Shown here: positions 52,061 through 63,345 of the stretch, in pieces
How the letters are laid out: the number at the start of each line of letters is the position of its first letter
How positions within the stretch are numbered: position 1 is the first letter of the stretch
Source: Lithospermum erythrorhizon
Lineage: Eukaryota; Streptophyta; Magnoliopsida; Boraginales; Boraginaceae
Reading direction: 5' to 3'
DNA: 64,000 nt
Assembly: GCA_019722365.1 (NCBI GenBank)
Contig: JADFUC010001333.1
Coordinates: 992,001-1,056,000 of the forward strand
Position numbers and translations under genes: made by a program
Notes under the pieces: model-generated
Database searches by the model: none
Told to the model about the DNA's origin: nothing
What the model saw: the letters and a program-made list of their open reading frames with translations, nothing else

Positions 52061-53205
52061 CTTGGTAAGTGTATATTTAATGTTCACATAAATGAATTTG
52101 TATATAATTATAATAGTTAACTAAACAAATAACTATATTGGAGGATGTGCTATAATTTGGATTTGAAGAGTTCTGGCTGAGTTGGCCGGAGGAGCAGGAT
52201 AAATCACGAAGTGAGCAAAATTTCTACATGATTTCACAACTATACTCTGAAATAACATGTAGGCTTGTTGCATACTTGGAGGAATAACATGAAGTGGTCA
52301 GAATTCAAAAGTTAAAGCCTTGATGCAGGGCTGTGCATTGATAAGATTTTCACTTTGTGTGATAGGTAGGGTGATCGTAACATGAGCACTTCTGATGGCG
52401 GAGTTTGTGTCAAAGATTCCTACTACGATGATGACTGACGCGTTGATTGTTATGGGGCCATAAAGAGATTTGGGAATTGTCAAATGCGACTCGTCTGCGA
52501 TAAATTGTACTCTTGAGTATTATTGGTTTTTGGCAATTGCTTGGTGGATCGCGAGATCACGTCAGAGGAATGAACTTATTCAAATCAAACACAAAGGAGG
52601 CCTACAAACCCACTTTTATCCTGGCATCCTGAGCGCTGACAAGTATATTATCTTTTGTTACATCTCGGCGAGTAGAGGCGTAGAAGTGGTGTGTTCTTGA
52701 TGAAAACAAATGCTAGAAGCTTTGGTTGATTGGACTCGTATACGAGAAATGTTGATGTTAGCTTTAAATACTAAAGATATCTTCGAGAGGATCAACAACC
52801 TCCTGATCGGTTCTTGTTGATCCGTATTCGGCGATGTTGGCATCGTTGAAGAGGGATGTTTGAATTTGTTGAAGATGATGCGGGGCAACGATGATGATTA
52901 GCGAGAGTGCGAGTCGGACTACCCGGATAATGATAATGACTAAGAGGAAAGCTATTTTTGGGAACAATACTGTGGCGGAAAACCTCGAGGAAGACTATTA
53001 GGATCGAATGTTTTAATTTTCAAGTTTTTTCATGTAATAATTCACGAGTTTGTATTAAACCGTATAGTTGCAAAAATGTAATAAAATCGTTTTTTTCTTT
53101 GTTGTGTGTTCAATGTTGTTGTGTTTGGATGTTTTTATTGATTGCAGTTGTGTAAGTTGTAAAAATCAGATTTTTTTTTTTAATGATGTCTTAATATAAT
53201 GATCT

Positions 53206-54090
53206 TAGCATCAGTTTGGCGTCGGGCTACTTAGAATTTTCGAGATTCCCTCTAAATTATAAGTGTTGGAAATTTAAATATTTTATTTTCGTCACGTCGG
53301 TATCATATCGGGTAGTGTCGGTCCACACTTCATTTTAGGAATTATTAATGTTTGTATTGTGCTTTGATCATGATAATTATGTTTGTTATGTTGTGTAGGG
53401 AGAATAGTCAAATTTAAAATAAAAAGTCATTTTTATATTCTTTGATATTTGTGTTATTATTTGTTGTCGATGTTTATTATTAATGTATGTTTATATTGTT
53501 TTGTGTTATATTTGAATTATTGTTTGTGTTTATATGTTTTGGGTATTGTTTGATGTTTGAGGTATTATTTGTGTTGATGTATGGGTATTGTTTGATTTTT
53601 GGTATTGCGATCAGTTACACCAAATATTTACTGGCCTTAGGATCACGTCTTCTTTTTCAAATTTTATAATCATGGCGCTTGATGAATATCCACATCGAGA
53701 ACTAAACCATTATATCGATATTAATTCGATCGTCGAGCAAATATTTATCCGTCTTGGAGTCGATATATAAATAATAATAATAGAAATTAAATAAAATTTC
53801 ATCGATGCAGCTAGATGGGGTTAAAAATAAAATTAAAAATATCATGAAAGCGTCGGATTGAAATTAATTAATAAATTAATTAATTAATTAATTAAAATAT
53901 GAAATATAGCGTCGAGGCGTCGGGTTTTAAATTAATCAAAAATAAAAAACAAGCGTCGAGGTTAGCCCCGAGCCCAAATGGGCCAGTGATTACCACTTTG
54001 TTAGCCTCGGTGTAGCGTCGGAAATTGGCGTTGGGTTTCTTGACGCCAGCCAGATAAATGACGAGGCGTCGGTCGGGCGCTCGCGTTGTC
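53206..54090. repeat. CACTA subterminal repeat cluster (right side)
   Basis: At least ten copies of GCGTCGG/GGCGTCGG and variants (GCGTCGAGG, GGCGTTGGG) occur in both orientations between 53206 and 54090. They resemble the short transposase-binding subterminal repeats of En/Spm elements. A (TTAA)n run at about 53868-53895 interrupts them. Confidence 0.7.
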
Positions 54091-54105
54091 ATGTTACATA
54101 GTAGT

Positions 54106-55700
54106 TATGGTATTTGAGGTAGGGCCTCGGTACATTTATGCGAGTTTATATTTTATAACCATAATGAAAGTAATAATGTTACTCACTGATAATTTTTATC
54201 TTGAGAACGATGACAACATTCTTATGGTAAAATGTCATTTCGGGCCGAGATCGAGCGAAGTCGAAAAATCCTTCAAAATACGGCATAAAGAAAATGCTTG
54301 GTTGTCTTCACTTGATGTTGGAAAATCATATGGTAAATCTCAGGTTAGTGGTTCTAATGGATGTGTTCAACAAGCTTTTTTGTATAATAGAGTTTTAGAC
54401 TTTTGGTCCAAGAATCCTAAAGTGGATATAATGGAGGTTGATTCTTTTAATTCTCTTGATGATTTTATTCATAAAGCAAAAGATGGATCTTTGATATTTA
54501 CGGTGAATCGCTGGTGTCTTTGAAGCGTCAAAGATGAACCAAGAGTTGAATTATTCCTTTTATTTTTAAGATATTGATTTGTCAAAGAGGTAAGCTTTAA
54601 GCGGTTTACGTTTTATAAATAATAATTTGATATAAAATCTAAAGATGGAGGATTCGTGTTTGATTTGGTGGAATATGTTTATGAGGAGAATGACAGGAGG
54701 AACCTAACAAAAAGATTAAAAGTTGATTTGTTTTTACTGCTGCAATGATATTTCACATTAGATCTAATTCACAATGGCTTTATCGGACTTTGAAGATTCT
54801 CTTGAAAGGTCTTGTGAATTTTCTCAGATCTAGATGTCTCACTTGGTTCTTGTCTTGATAGTCTTATCGGAGAATCTAACTATTTGATTGCGGATCTTGT
54901 TTATGATTGGCAAAAGTCATTAATTCATCTCCTTAAACCTTTTTGGAATGAGACTCTCAATGTTAGTTTCACGGCTACTAAGATTTCCTACCCTGATCCC
55001 CTAACTTTGATTAGTATCTACAGGTCGGTGTTCTTACTCTGATAGATTGAATTTATCCACAAATGATGAGTCCGACAATTTATTGGTTAGAGATTTGCCA
55101 TGATTCAAAAGTGTTTGGTGGTTGGAATAAGCCAGTTGGTGGTTTAGTTCTGCTTCTAGGGGTATTTTCTTTGCATGTTTGTGATTATCTTTATGATATA
55201 TTTAAATATGAATCGAAATGATGCAAACTCAAGTTATACAGGGGATAGGCGAAAGCAACGTTGAGAATGATAGATGTGGAGCGTTGCAGCCCAGTGATGA
55301 ATTGACAAATCCTAGCATCGGTGATCGGATATTATGGTAAAGGCTGAATGGTGTTTTCCTTTTGATCATTAGAAATTTTAAAGTGGCATTATCATGTTTC
55401 AACTATTGGTAAATATGGAAAGCTTTAGCGAGAATATCCGCTAGGATTCAGGGAGCAAATGACCTGTGCGTCTGTTATTCTTGCTTTTACAAAGAATAAT
55501 GTCATTAGGAATCAATGGGAATGGATCAGTCTTTTTTATATTTATAATGGTATTAGTAAAATATGTTATCAACACAGTTGTTGTTGTTTCGATATGACGT
55601 TAACTGTAATAATTATATCGGATTGAATAACCGAAGAAATTTGGATCAGTTTGACGTTGTAGGATTTGAGGATGGCTGACATCTCGGGTCTTTTTAACCA
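54106..55700 (+). pseudogene. Unidentified decayed coding region beside the CACTA end
   Basis: I do not recognise this. A frame ending at 54523 has normal protein composition: DNFYLENDDNILMVKCHFG, SSLDVGKSYGKSQVSG, VQQAFLYNRVLDFWSKN, then DSFNSLDDFIHKAKDG and a stop. Further coding-like pieces with interspersed stops follow: KDGGFVFDLVEYVYEE (about 54642), and DLVYDWQKSLIHLLKPFWNE with SYPDPLTLISIYRS (about 54893-55025). They suggest one protein-coding unit in decay. Possible sources are a host gene cut by the CACTA insertion, a gene fragment, or an integrated virus-like sequence. The sequence alone does not decide. Confidence 0.35.
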
Positions 55701-57554
55701 GATGTTCCATATGTCAGAGAAGAAGTAAATCTAACGCATGAATCGAGATTTGTCTCAAGATCTTTGACAAGTTTGACTCTCTCTTTCTCCTATAATTGTT
55801 TGATTTTGTGTGTGTATTTTTAATTTTGTGTGTTTGATTCTTTATAAATGTCCTAAAAATTCTTGATGATTGTTTCTTTCTGGTAGAATTTCTACTAAAA
55901 TTTTCTTTAATAGTAGGATCAATTTCGACATTGTTGTTAAAAATTTTGGGTTTTTCTTTGTGGCACCGACCAGCCCAGAACATTCTTGGCGTCGTTTGCT
56001 CGTGGCAAAAACGGTTGCCCGTTTAATTTACTTTTCTACGATTGATTTAATGCCAAACAACGTAAAAAATTTGGAATTTTCACATTTTAGACCAAAGAGG
56101 CATTGCATCTCATGCACTCTGCCATGTCAAATACGGTTGCCCGTTTCATTACTTTTTGCGGTCGTCTGGTGGACAAAATTAAAAATTAAAATTTCAATGT
56201 ACCGACCAAGAAAATTACACATCTCTTACATTCATGTCAAAAACGATGATTCTCATTCGTCTCTTTTTTCTTTGAACTATCATCATGAGTTTTTTATAAA
56301 TTTATTCAATACTTGGACACAAGTTAATTTTAATCATGAGTTAATATTTTCTGTTAGTTCTCTTGGAATTTACAGGATTCGGATGGCTTTTATAATTTTT
56401 GAAGGGGCTTCAGATGCAGAAGTCTTTACTCTCGAATGTTGCAATGGGTTATTTTTATTTTCAATCGTGTTTAGTATTTTTTATAATGAGTTTTTGTATG
56501 TTGAAATTCTAGCTACTATTTTGAATTGTCTGTAATTTTAAATATTATCTATAAAGAAAAAAAAAAGCTACTCCAAACAAGTATGAGCTAATATATGGCT
56601 CTACCTAAAGTTTTACTTATAATAGAAAGGTGGTAATCAAGTTAAAATCATTCTTAAGTTCATTCGAGTTTTATGATTTGGCAATATAATATGGCCAATC
56701 AAGTTATTTCCGATAATGACTCTTATTTTCTCCACTTGTCGTCCAGACGTCCACGTACTTGCAAAAGTAGATAGTTTAAATAAATTAATGGATGCCGATT
56801 GTCGATCGTTAGCAAAAAAAAAAAATTGTTTAGATTATAATTGATAAGTTTCTTTATGATGGCATTTTATCCGAGTTAAAAATACTCTTTTTTCTCCTAA
56901 TATTTTTATTTTTATTGGTTATGTTTTATCTCTTCTTGGAAATAATAAATCAATTATTATTTAAATAAAATATTTTTGAACTAAATGAATAATTAAATTG
57001 AAATGGAAGGAGTATCTAATTATGTTTAAAAATAGTCCACTTGAAATGAGACCTTGTGGCCGAACATTGGTCAACGCAATCATCGATTCATCATATGTAT
57101 AATCATGAGTCATGACATATATAAAAAAACCATACTATATATTGAAAGGTACATTAATTGTCTTGATGATAGGTTCTAGGAAAGTACTACCACATCATTC
57201 TTCATAAGAAGGCAGTGACCTAAAAATATTGAATGAATGAATTTTTGGCTTATTAGGATTATATTTGTTCGTTGTTGCTAAATCCTTTTCTTTAATTTAT
57301 AAAATAAAAATACTATTATATGAAATGTTCTTTGAGAAAGGCGTGAACCCAATAGAATTGTATGAAATTTCACCACTAGATCAAGGGAGTCAATTGATTT
57401 AGTTATTAATGAGTTTCGATTTGGTTCGAGTTAGTGATATGTTGTAAATTTAATCTATAATAATATACACATGTTACATTTTGGTCCATAAATAGACAAA
57501 ACCGTTAATTATTAACACGCCTTAGACAAGCTTCAGCATCTCTAACTCAAAGAA
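55701..57554. other. Spacer with an uncertain 221-codon frame
   Basis: An open frame at 55870-56535 has an unusual composition rich in Phe, Ile and His and includes internal direct repeats of a CGGTTGCCCGTTT word (about 56008 and 56133). I see no family signature and doubt that it is a gene. From 56536 the DNA is AT-rich spacer leading to the promoter and leader of the gene at 57555. Confidence 0.35.
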
Positions 57555-59033
57555 ATGGCCACTGCAAGAAATGGTAACTGGAGCACAACTGCTCTTCTTG
57601 TCATTGATATGCAGGTGTTTCTCCACTTAACTAATCATCTCTTGATCCATTATACTCTAATCTTCATATTATTTGACTCTTTTTTTAGTTTTGTTAGAAT
57701 GATTTCATATTAGCGGGTGCTCCTATGTTAGTCAAAGGTGGTGAGGCAATTGTTCCAAATGTTATTAAGGCTGTTGAGGTTGCAAGAACTCGTCGCATTC
57801 CTATTATTTGGGTACCCTTTTAACTCCTCTGTTTCTTCTTTTCTTGATTTTTTCATTCATTGGTTTTTATCTCACTTGTATCATTTGATAGTGTTCTTCT
57901 TATTTGCATAACCAAAGTTGTTTATCTAATTATGAAGCAATTAACTATTTGGTTATACGATTAAAGGATACTAAACGTTTAGTTTGCTATTATCTTAATT
58001 GAATTGTTACATGGTATCATCTGAATTGTCTTTCAAGTGTTTGAATTTCATCATTGGGACTTGCTGAAGTGAAAATAATTAGCTTATATCTTGAATTATT
58101 GTAGATGATTGATCATTTGTTGGCAATGTTGGAATTTCATATATGATATTGGATAGAGGGTGCGGATTTAATAAGTTTAGTATTTGGATGGTTAGGTTGT
58201 CCGTGAACATGATCTCTTGGGAAGGGACGTGGAACTGTTTCGTAGGCATATGTATGCTCCGGGCCAAAGCAAGCCAACTGCTAAGGGTAGTGCGGGGGCA
58301 GAGCTAGTGGAAGGGCTTGTGATTAAGGAGGGAGATTATAAGTTGGTGAAGACACGGTTCAGTGCCTTCTTTAATACACATCTTCATTCTTATCTTCAGG
58401 GCCTTGGGGTTGATAGTTTGGTGATTACAGGTAATGTGATCTTTTACGTTGTGTCATGTTCCAAGCCTCATGTTAATTCATGTTCATGTCTCCAACGAGT
58501 AATTTGATTTGTCGTGGAATGTGTTTCATCGGATGTTTGTAGGAGTCCAAACTCCAAATTGCATCCGGCAGACTGTCTTTGATGCTGTGGCACTGGATTA
58601 CCAACATGTTACTGTGATTCATGATGCAACTGCAGCTGCAACACCTGAAATACACATCGGTAATCAATCTCAACCACATCCCGTGTGTTCAATTTTTGCA
58701 TGTTATTTATTCTGTCCAGTAGGAAGGATTTACATAGTTCGTCAACTAATGAGTTCCAGTTACATAGTTCAATTCTTATTTTTGCCAAATTTTGTCCAAA
58801 ACTTAAGCCACAAAACATATGTCCTTTGGCACCAGAACTGCAGTCTTGGACTGATAATCATACATGATCTGTAGTCTATAGTCAGTTTTATAATCTTATG
58901 ATATTTGCTGTCTAAATTCAGTTTCTTCCATTCGACAGCCAATATATTCGACATGAAAAATATTGGAGTAGTCTCCATGCCGTTGAAAGAATGGTGTGAC
59001 TGGACGATGGACGTAGAATCTGAATCTGAGTGA
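57555..59033 (+). CDS. Isochorismatase/nicotinamidase-like cysteine hydrolase
   Basis: Soluble alpha/beta hydrolase of the isochorismatase superfamily. Exons 57555-57614, 57698-57811, 58196-58430, 58543-58659 and 58939-59033, with GT...AG introns and agreeing phases, give 206 residues. The fold signature LLVIDMQNDF (14-23) supplies the catalytic Asp18. VKTRFSAFF supplies Lys110, and GVQTPNCIRQT supplies the nucleophile Cys143, so the Asp-Lys-Cys triad is complete. The Asp-X-His and His metal ligands of true nicotinamidases are not seen; the equivalent area reads VVREHD. This matches the Arabidopsis At3g16190 group, which is annotated as probably inactive nicotinamidase. The ATG at 57555 starts within a short polar N-terminus, and there is no signal or transit peptide. 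It converges with the PLAC8 gene, with 406 bases between the stop codons. The true substrate is unknown. Confidence 0.93.
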
Positions 59034-59439
59034 GCAAAAATCTTGCAGGCAAGCTTATTTTCTGTCTTACATATTCGTACTGCCCAGGGGCGTCCAACTA
59101 CTGTGGTTGTATCTCTAATTAGAATCTGGTATATACACTGGCTCTCATTGTAACTAAGTGTTGCAAGCTTAATATTTTGTAGTTCAAGCAAATTTGATTC
59201 AGAGGCATTGGGACATGTTGATGAACACTCAAAATTTCTACCTTTACACTGCTAATTGAATTCATACTCTTAAAACCAAGAACTTCAATTCCTTAATACA
59301 TAAATCATATAAAAAATACTCCATATAAGTTACAACTCTGAAAAAATTAAGCACCATAATCAAACAACAATAATAGGGTAATGAGGCTCCCATGATTGAT
59401 TTACAAATGATGAGAACCACAATTCGAGTTTAAGATTGG
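59034..59439. other. Convergent 3' spacer
   Basis: Between the stop codons of two genes pointing at each other. It must hold both 3' untranslated regions and polyadenylation signals. Nothing else is seen. Confidence 0.55.
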
Positions 59440-60796
59440 CTATTTAAACATTGTTTGCATAGGTGGAGGAGTACTCATTTGTTGGTTTCCAAGCATCATA
59501 TGTTGAGCCATAATGCCTTGCCATCCTGCAGTATGTCAGTTCTATATTATATGGTTTCATTCAATGGGTGGATCTATTACTCGAGCTTTCAGTGTTCGAA
59601 ATATACTCTAGAAAACTACTCGTATTATAGATTACTTGACATATTAACTAGAAATGAATATGAATTAGAAATAGTTAGTAACAGTACAAACATATGCAAG
59701 AAACTGAAGATGAGGATATAGTATACCTAGAGCAGGATCAAACCCCCTATTCTTTAGCTCTCTGAATTCTTGGCAAAGAGAACAACATAAGCAAAAGCAA
59801 TGAGAAAACAAGTCTTCATAAGGAGCTTCTACCAAACCGAATTTCGCTCTCAGCATTTTCCTGGAGTTGGCTCCCATGACTGCTGGAAAGATTAGCAGTG
59901 GCATGGTCAAGAGGTATAGGAAACTCGACGTGGCACACGCTGCAAACATCGGCAAAATTATTAGCATATATTGTACAATGAATTTTGTATGTAACTATGT
60001 ACTGTGTAAGTTTGGTAATAGTGTGTTTAAGCCTTAAGTTTAAGAGACGGAAAGTGAGTACTTGTGTTCCCTGATTGTATCACTTCAGCAAGCTGGCCGA
60101 ATGTCACACATGGAAAAAGTGCTGTCATGGTAGCTGAAACAAACAATGGAACAGTTATATTGTTTATACTCAAACAACAAACCAATTCTGAAAAACAATG
60201 GAACAGTTATCTTCAAATCGTTGAAACAAATGAGTTGCCAGCAGCGGATCTTGAACAAACAACGAGGGGCTATAAAGTTTTTAAATCGAAGATGTTGTGC
60301 AATTATTGAAAATTTTCAAAATTGAGTGGGGAAGGGGGTCGACCTCTTAGTCTCTGATAAGCTTCGCCACTGGAGACATATATCCAATAACAAAATGTTC
60401 CTAGGGATTCTGAGAGAAAATACCATTAGTGGGGTCTTCACTGCAGTCAAACAATCCTGTAGTCCAGGGGTTTCCGAGGGGCAGAGACATTCCAGGTGTT
60501 TGAGGTGCAAGGCCAAACTGTTGATTTACTTGACCATTTCCAATCTCCTCTATCTGATCTGGTTGCGGCATTGGAGGAAACGCGGCCACTCCCTCATATT
60601 CTCGAGTTCCTTCTTCCGGTTGGGACACAGGAGGAAATGAAGCAACTCCCTCGTGATGTTTTGGAGTGCCGGTTCCATTAAACTCTCTTGTTTCATGCAC
60701 TTGAGGGAACGAGGCGACCTTCTCATCGTGTTGTGGCGTCGTCACCTGGAATACTTCTGGTGTCTTTATGTCTTCACTGGATTTGATTCTACCCAT
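59440..60796 (-). CDS. PLAC8 family protein (PCR / cell-number-regulator type)
   Basis: Membrane protein of the plant PLAC8 family, whose members affect metal efflux, organ size or calcium entry. On the minus strand the exons are 60796-60424, 60133-60062, 59939-59727 and 59525-59440, all GT...AG with matching phases, giving 247 residues. The first 100 residues are a Pro/Glu-rich extension with repeated VASFP and VAAFPP motifs (three units). The PLAC8 domain follows: PWTTGLFDCSEDP, then MTALFPCVTFGQLAEVI, the hydrophobic segment SSFLYLLTMPLLIFPAVMG, KFGLVEAPYEDLFSHC, CLCCSLCQEFRELKNRG and FDPALGWQG. The usual Cys-rich CCxxxxCPC heart is reduced to LFPC, but the second cluster is complete. A Met/Gln-rich tail ends at 59440. 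The N-terminal repeats are unusual compared with short PCR proteins. I cannot choose between PCR and CNR subgroups. Confidence 0.92.
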
Positions 60797-62460
60797 TTGA
60801 TCAGATATTCAAAGCTAAACTCTCCTACTCTTAGAAAGAACAAGCTAAGAAATGTGTTCAACCTGCAGAGAGGACTTTCAATATATAGTAATGAAATATT
60901 TTATAAATCATATCTGCCAAAGAATATTCTGCATAATGCAGTAAATGTGGAAAATTGATTTGACTAATTTATTTTTCTGAAGTCAACTACATGAACCTCA
61001 GAGGTAGAGTTCTTGTTAGCATTATTTAGAAATCCAGGTAAGACGACTTAGCTAATCATACAGGTAATAGTTGACTCCATCCTTGAGAAAAAAATAAAGC
61101 AATTTGCAAAACTAGATACTTAGTATCTTTTCCATTTTTAATCTTGGTCTATGATAAGAGAAGACTAAATATATTTGAGAAATACTTTTTAATATGAAAG
61201 TTCAAAGTAAATGCAGAACATCACTACAAATGATTTAATAACCTCAACTTGATCATGTTGTGCTCTCAGCCTTTCACATTCAACTTTCCTGTATAGATTA
61301 AAGGTTGCACATTATGCTCCTAAACATAAATTTTTTGTACTAATGTGTCGTGCTACTAGAATACATCCCTCGATTTATAACTCCTCTGGCCAAGAGGCCT
61401 CTAACACAGTAGTGAGGGGAGAACCAACTTCCTCACAAAGGTAAAAGATGTGCAAGAATGTTGATTATTTTAAAATCATCACGTATTATCTATCAAACCA
61501 GCATAACACTTATGTGACCTTATAAAATAAGCATAAGTAGTGATCTTTTAGACTTTGTCAAACCTCTATTAGGACAAATGCTACTCACCTTGCTCATTCT
61601 ATATCATTATCAAAGGCTAGCTAAATAGATAACATGACCCTAAATAGTGAATAAATCGAATATATTCATGAAACAAGGAAGTTTCTCCGCCACTATGAAC
61701 AAGTTGCTTGCATATTTGGTACATAACAATCAACTAGCTCGAAATAAATACTTAAAAATTGGGTTACACCATCACAACCGGTTTTGACCCAGCATCCATT
61801 AGTTCTTATTATCTTATACCTCCGTCTCAATTCTAGTTGACATTCAAAGAAAATTTCTCTTTTCATTATAATCGATAGCTTCATTTACCAATACATCTTG
61901 TATTGAAGTTTGTATTATCTCCTAATATTTCTTTTTCTATTAGTTTATATCCTTTTCTCTTTTCGAAATTATAACCAATAATTTTCTTAATAGTATTTTC
62001 TCAACGATCAAATAAATTGGCATTTATAAGCATTTAAATATCTCATCGTCCAAGCTAGACGTCAAAAAATATTTGTTATTCATGTTAGAAACCAAAAACC
62101 AATTCTACATCCAACTTGATCGCCTAACTCAATTTTTCGCGTCCAATTCTAGAAACCAGTGTCCAATTCTATAGAAATCCAGAATCGGGTCGGGGGTGTG
62201 TTTCATAAAGTGTGTTAAATTTTGTTGGCATTTTGATGCACTTGAATTCCATTTATTTTCAATTAGTCCAATTTTCTATAACAAACTACTCCATAGTATT
62301 CTAATACTCCAGCTTTGGTGGAGTCATTTTACGAGAATAGTTATATCCATCATACGTCTCTACCTCTTAGTTTAATTTATTTGCATTCAACGTTTTAATT
62401 GTTACATCTAATAGATGAACATATTGTGCAATCACAACAACTAACAAATCTACCCATCCA
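60797..62460. other. Upstream of the PLAC8 gene and spacer
   Basis: It contains the presumed promoter of the minus-strand PLAC8 gene. A possible isolated minus-strand exon at about 61250-61294 reads KVECERLRAQHDQ between AG and GT, but no partner exons are seen. A Stowaway-like word (ACCTCCGTCTCAATT) is at about 61818 without a clear partner end. Confidence 0.4.
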
Positions 62461-63030
62461 ATAATCTATCAATGTCATAATTGACGTAAATATTTATACA
62501 TCATAACCCACGAATGAAATAATCGAGGTAATTTATAATACCTCACAGTCACGAGTATCATAATTGGGGTAATCATATTAATATCTCATAACCCATCAAT
62601 AACATGATCAGGGCAATTATATTGATATCACATAACCCATTAATGACATGATCGAGGTAATTATATCGATACCCTATAACCCACCAATGACATGATCGAG
62701 GTAATTGTAGTGATACCCCATAACCCACCAATGACATGATCGGGGTAATTGTATCGATACCCCATATCCCACTAATGACATGATCAGGATAATTGTATCG
62801 ATACTCCATAACCCACCAATGACATGATCCGGATAATTATATCGATACTCCATAACCCACCAATGACATGATCTGGGTAATTATATGGATACCCCATAAC
62901 CCACCTATAATATGATTTGGGTAATTATATCGATATTCCATAACCCATCAATGACATAATCAAGATAATTATATCGATATTCTATAATCTATTAATGACA
63001 CAATCGAGGTAATTATATTTAAATGTCTAC
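62461..63030. repeat. 44-bp minisatellite, about 13 units
   Basis: The unit runs roughly GGGTAATTATATCGATAC, CCCATAACCCACC, AATGACATGATC and repeats every 43-45 bases. Unit ends (ATGACATGATC or variants) fall near 62480, 62522, 62566, 62609, 62653, 62697, 62741, 62785, 62829, 62873, 62918, 62961 and 63005. Units near the centre are most alike and those at the edges most diverged. No coding role; frames through it are repeat artefacts. Confidence 0.95.
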
Positions 63031-63345
63031 TACTAATATATTAGGTCCACCCCTGATGATGATCATTTCTTCTTAGCGCTCTATTTCACGTTTCAGCTTC
63101 TATCATGTTCATTAAGCTGTAGGGTACATTTGAAAGTTCCCCTAAAAGCATATTACTTGTTACTGAAATGAGTATAAAATTTTATGCGATGAGAATTCAG
63201 AGACATTAAAATGTTATTTTCATCTTCATCAGATCAATGCCTGTAAAATGACTGTTTCTGATTGTTCACATCTATGAGTTTCTGCAGAGTCAGCATTTCA
63301 GGTACTTTCTCATTGTTTTTTGGTTGGCTGATTCTATTCTTGCAG

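Larger units (their letters stand above)
44781..54105 (+). mobile_element. Decayed CACTA (En/Spm) transposon block
   Basis: The left end reads TACTACTAGAAAAACGGG, one base off the plant CACTACTAGAAA-type terminus. The right end is ACATAGTAGT, its complement in the outermost seven bases. The 9.3-kb interior carries CACTA subterminal words (GCGTCGG, GGCGTC, GGCATCGG) at 44815-44935, 48078-48165, 49555-49620, 53206-53330 and 53850-54090, and a degraded TNP2 transposase. No 3-bp target duplication is clear and both ends are mutated, so the element is old. The extra subterminal clusters near 48.1 and 49.56 kb suggest either two adjacent CACTA copies (44781 to about 48190 and about 49540-54105) or one copy interrupted by a 1.3-kb insertion. 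Many TGG-to-TGA style stops and frameshifts show it is inactive. Confidence 0.78.

Noticed and set aside
55870..56535. 221-codon forward frame as a gene
   Set aside because: Long for chance, but its composition is odd, it contains internal direct repeats, and I see no domain or exon partners. Kept only as an uncertain spacer feature.
60326..60640. Forward frames antisense to the PLAC8 first exon
   Set aside because: Shadow frames of the minus-strand coding exon, which has clear domain and splice evidence.
61250..61294. Minus-strand mini-exon reading KVECERLRAQHDQ
   Set aside because: It has AG and GT borders, but it is short and no upstream or downstream exon in phase could be found.
61818..62160. 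Second Stowaway-like MITE starting ACCTCCGTCTCAATT
   Set aside because: The left end looks right, but no inverted partner end could be found within 400 bases.
62573..62809. 78-codon minus-strand frame with internal repeats
   Set aside because: A read-through of the 44-bp minisatellite; the repeating peptide is an artefact of unit length and frame.
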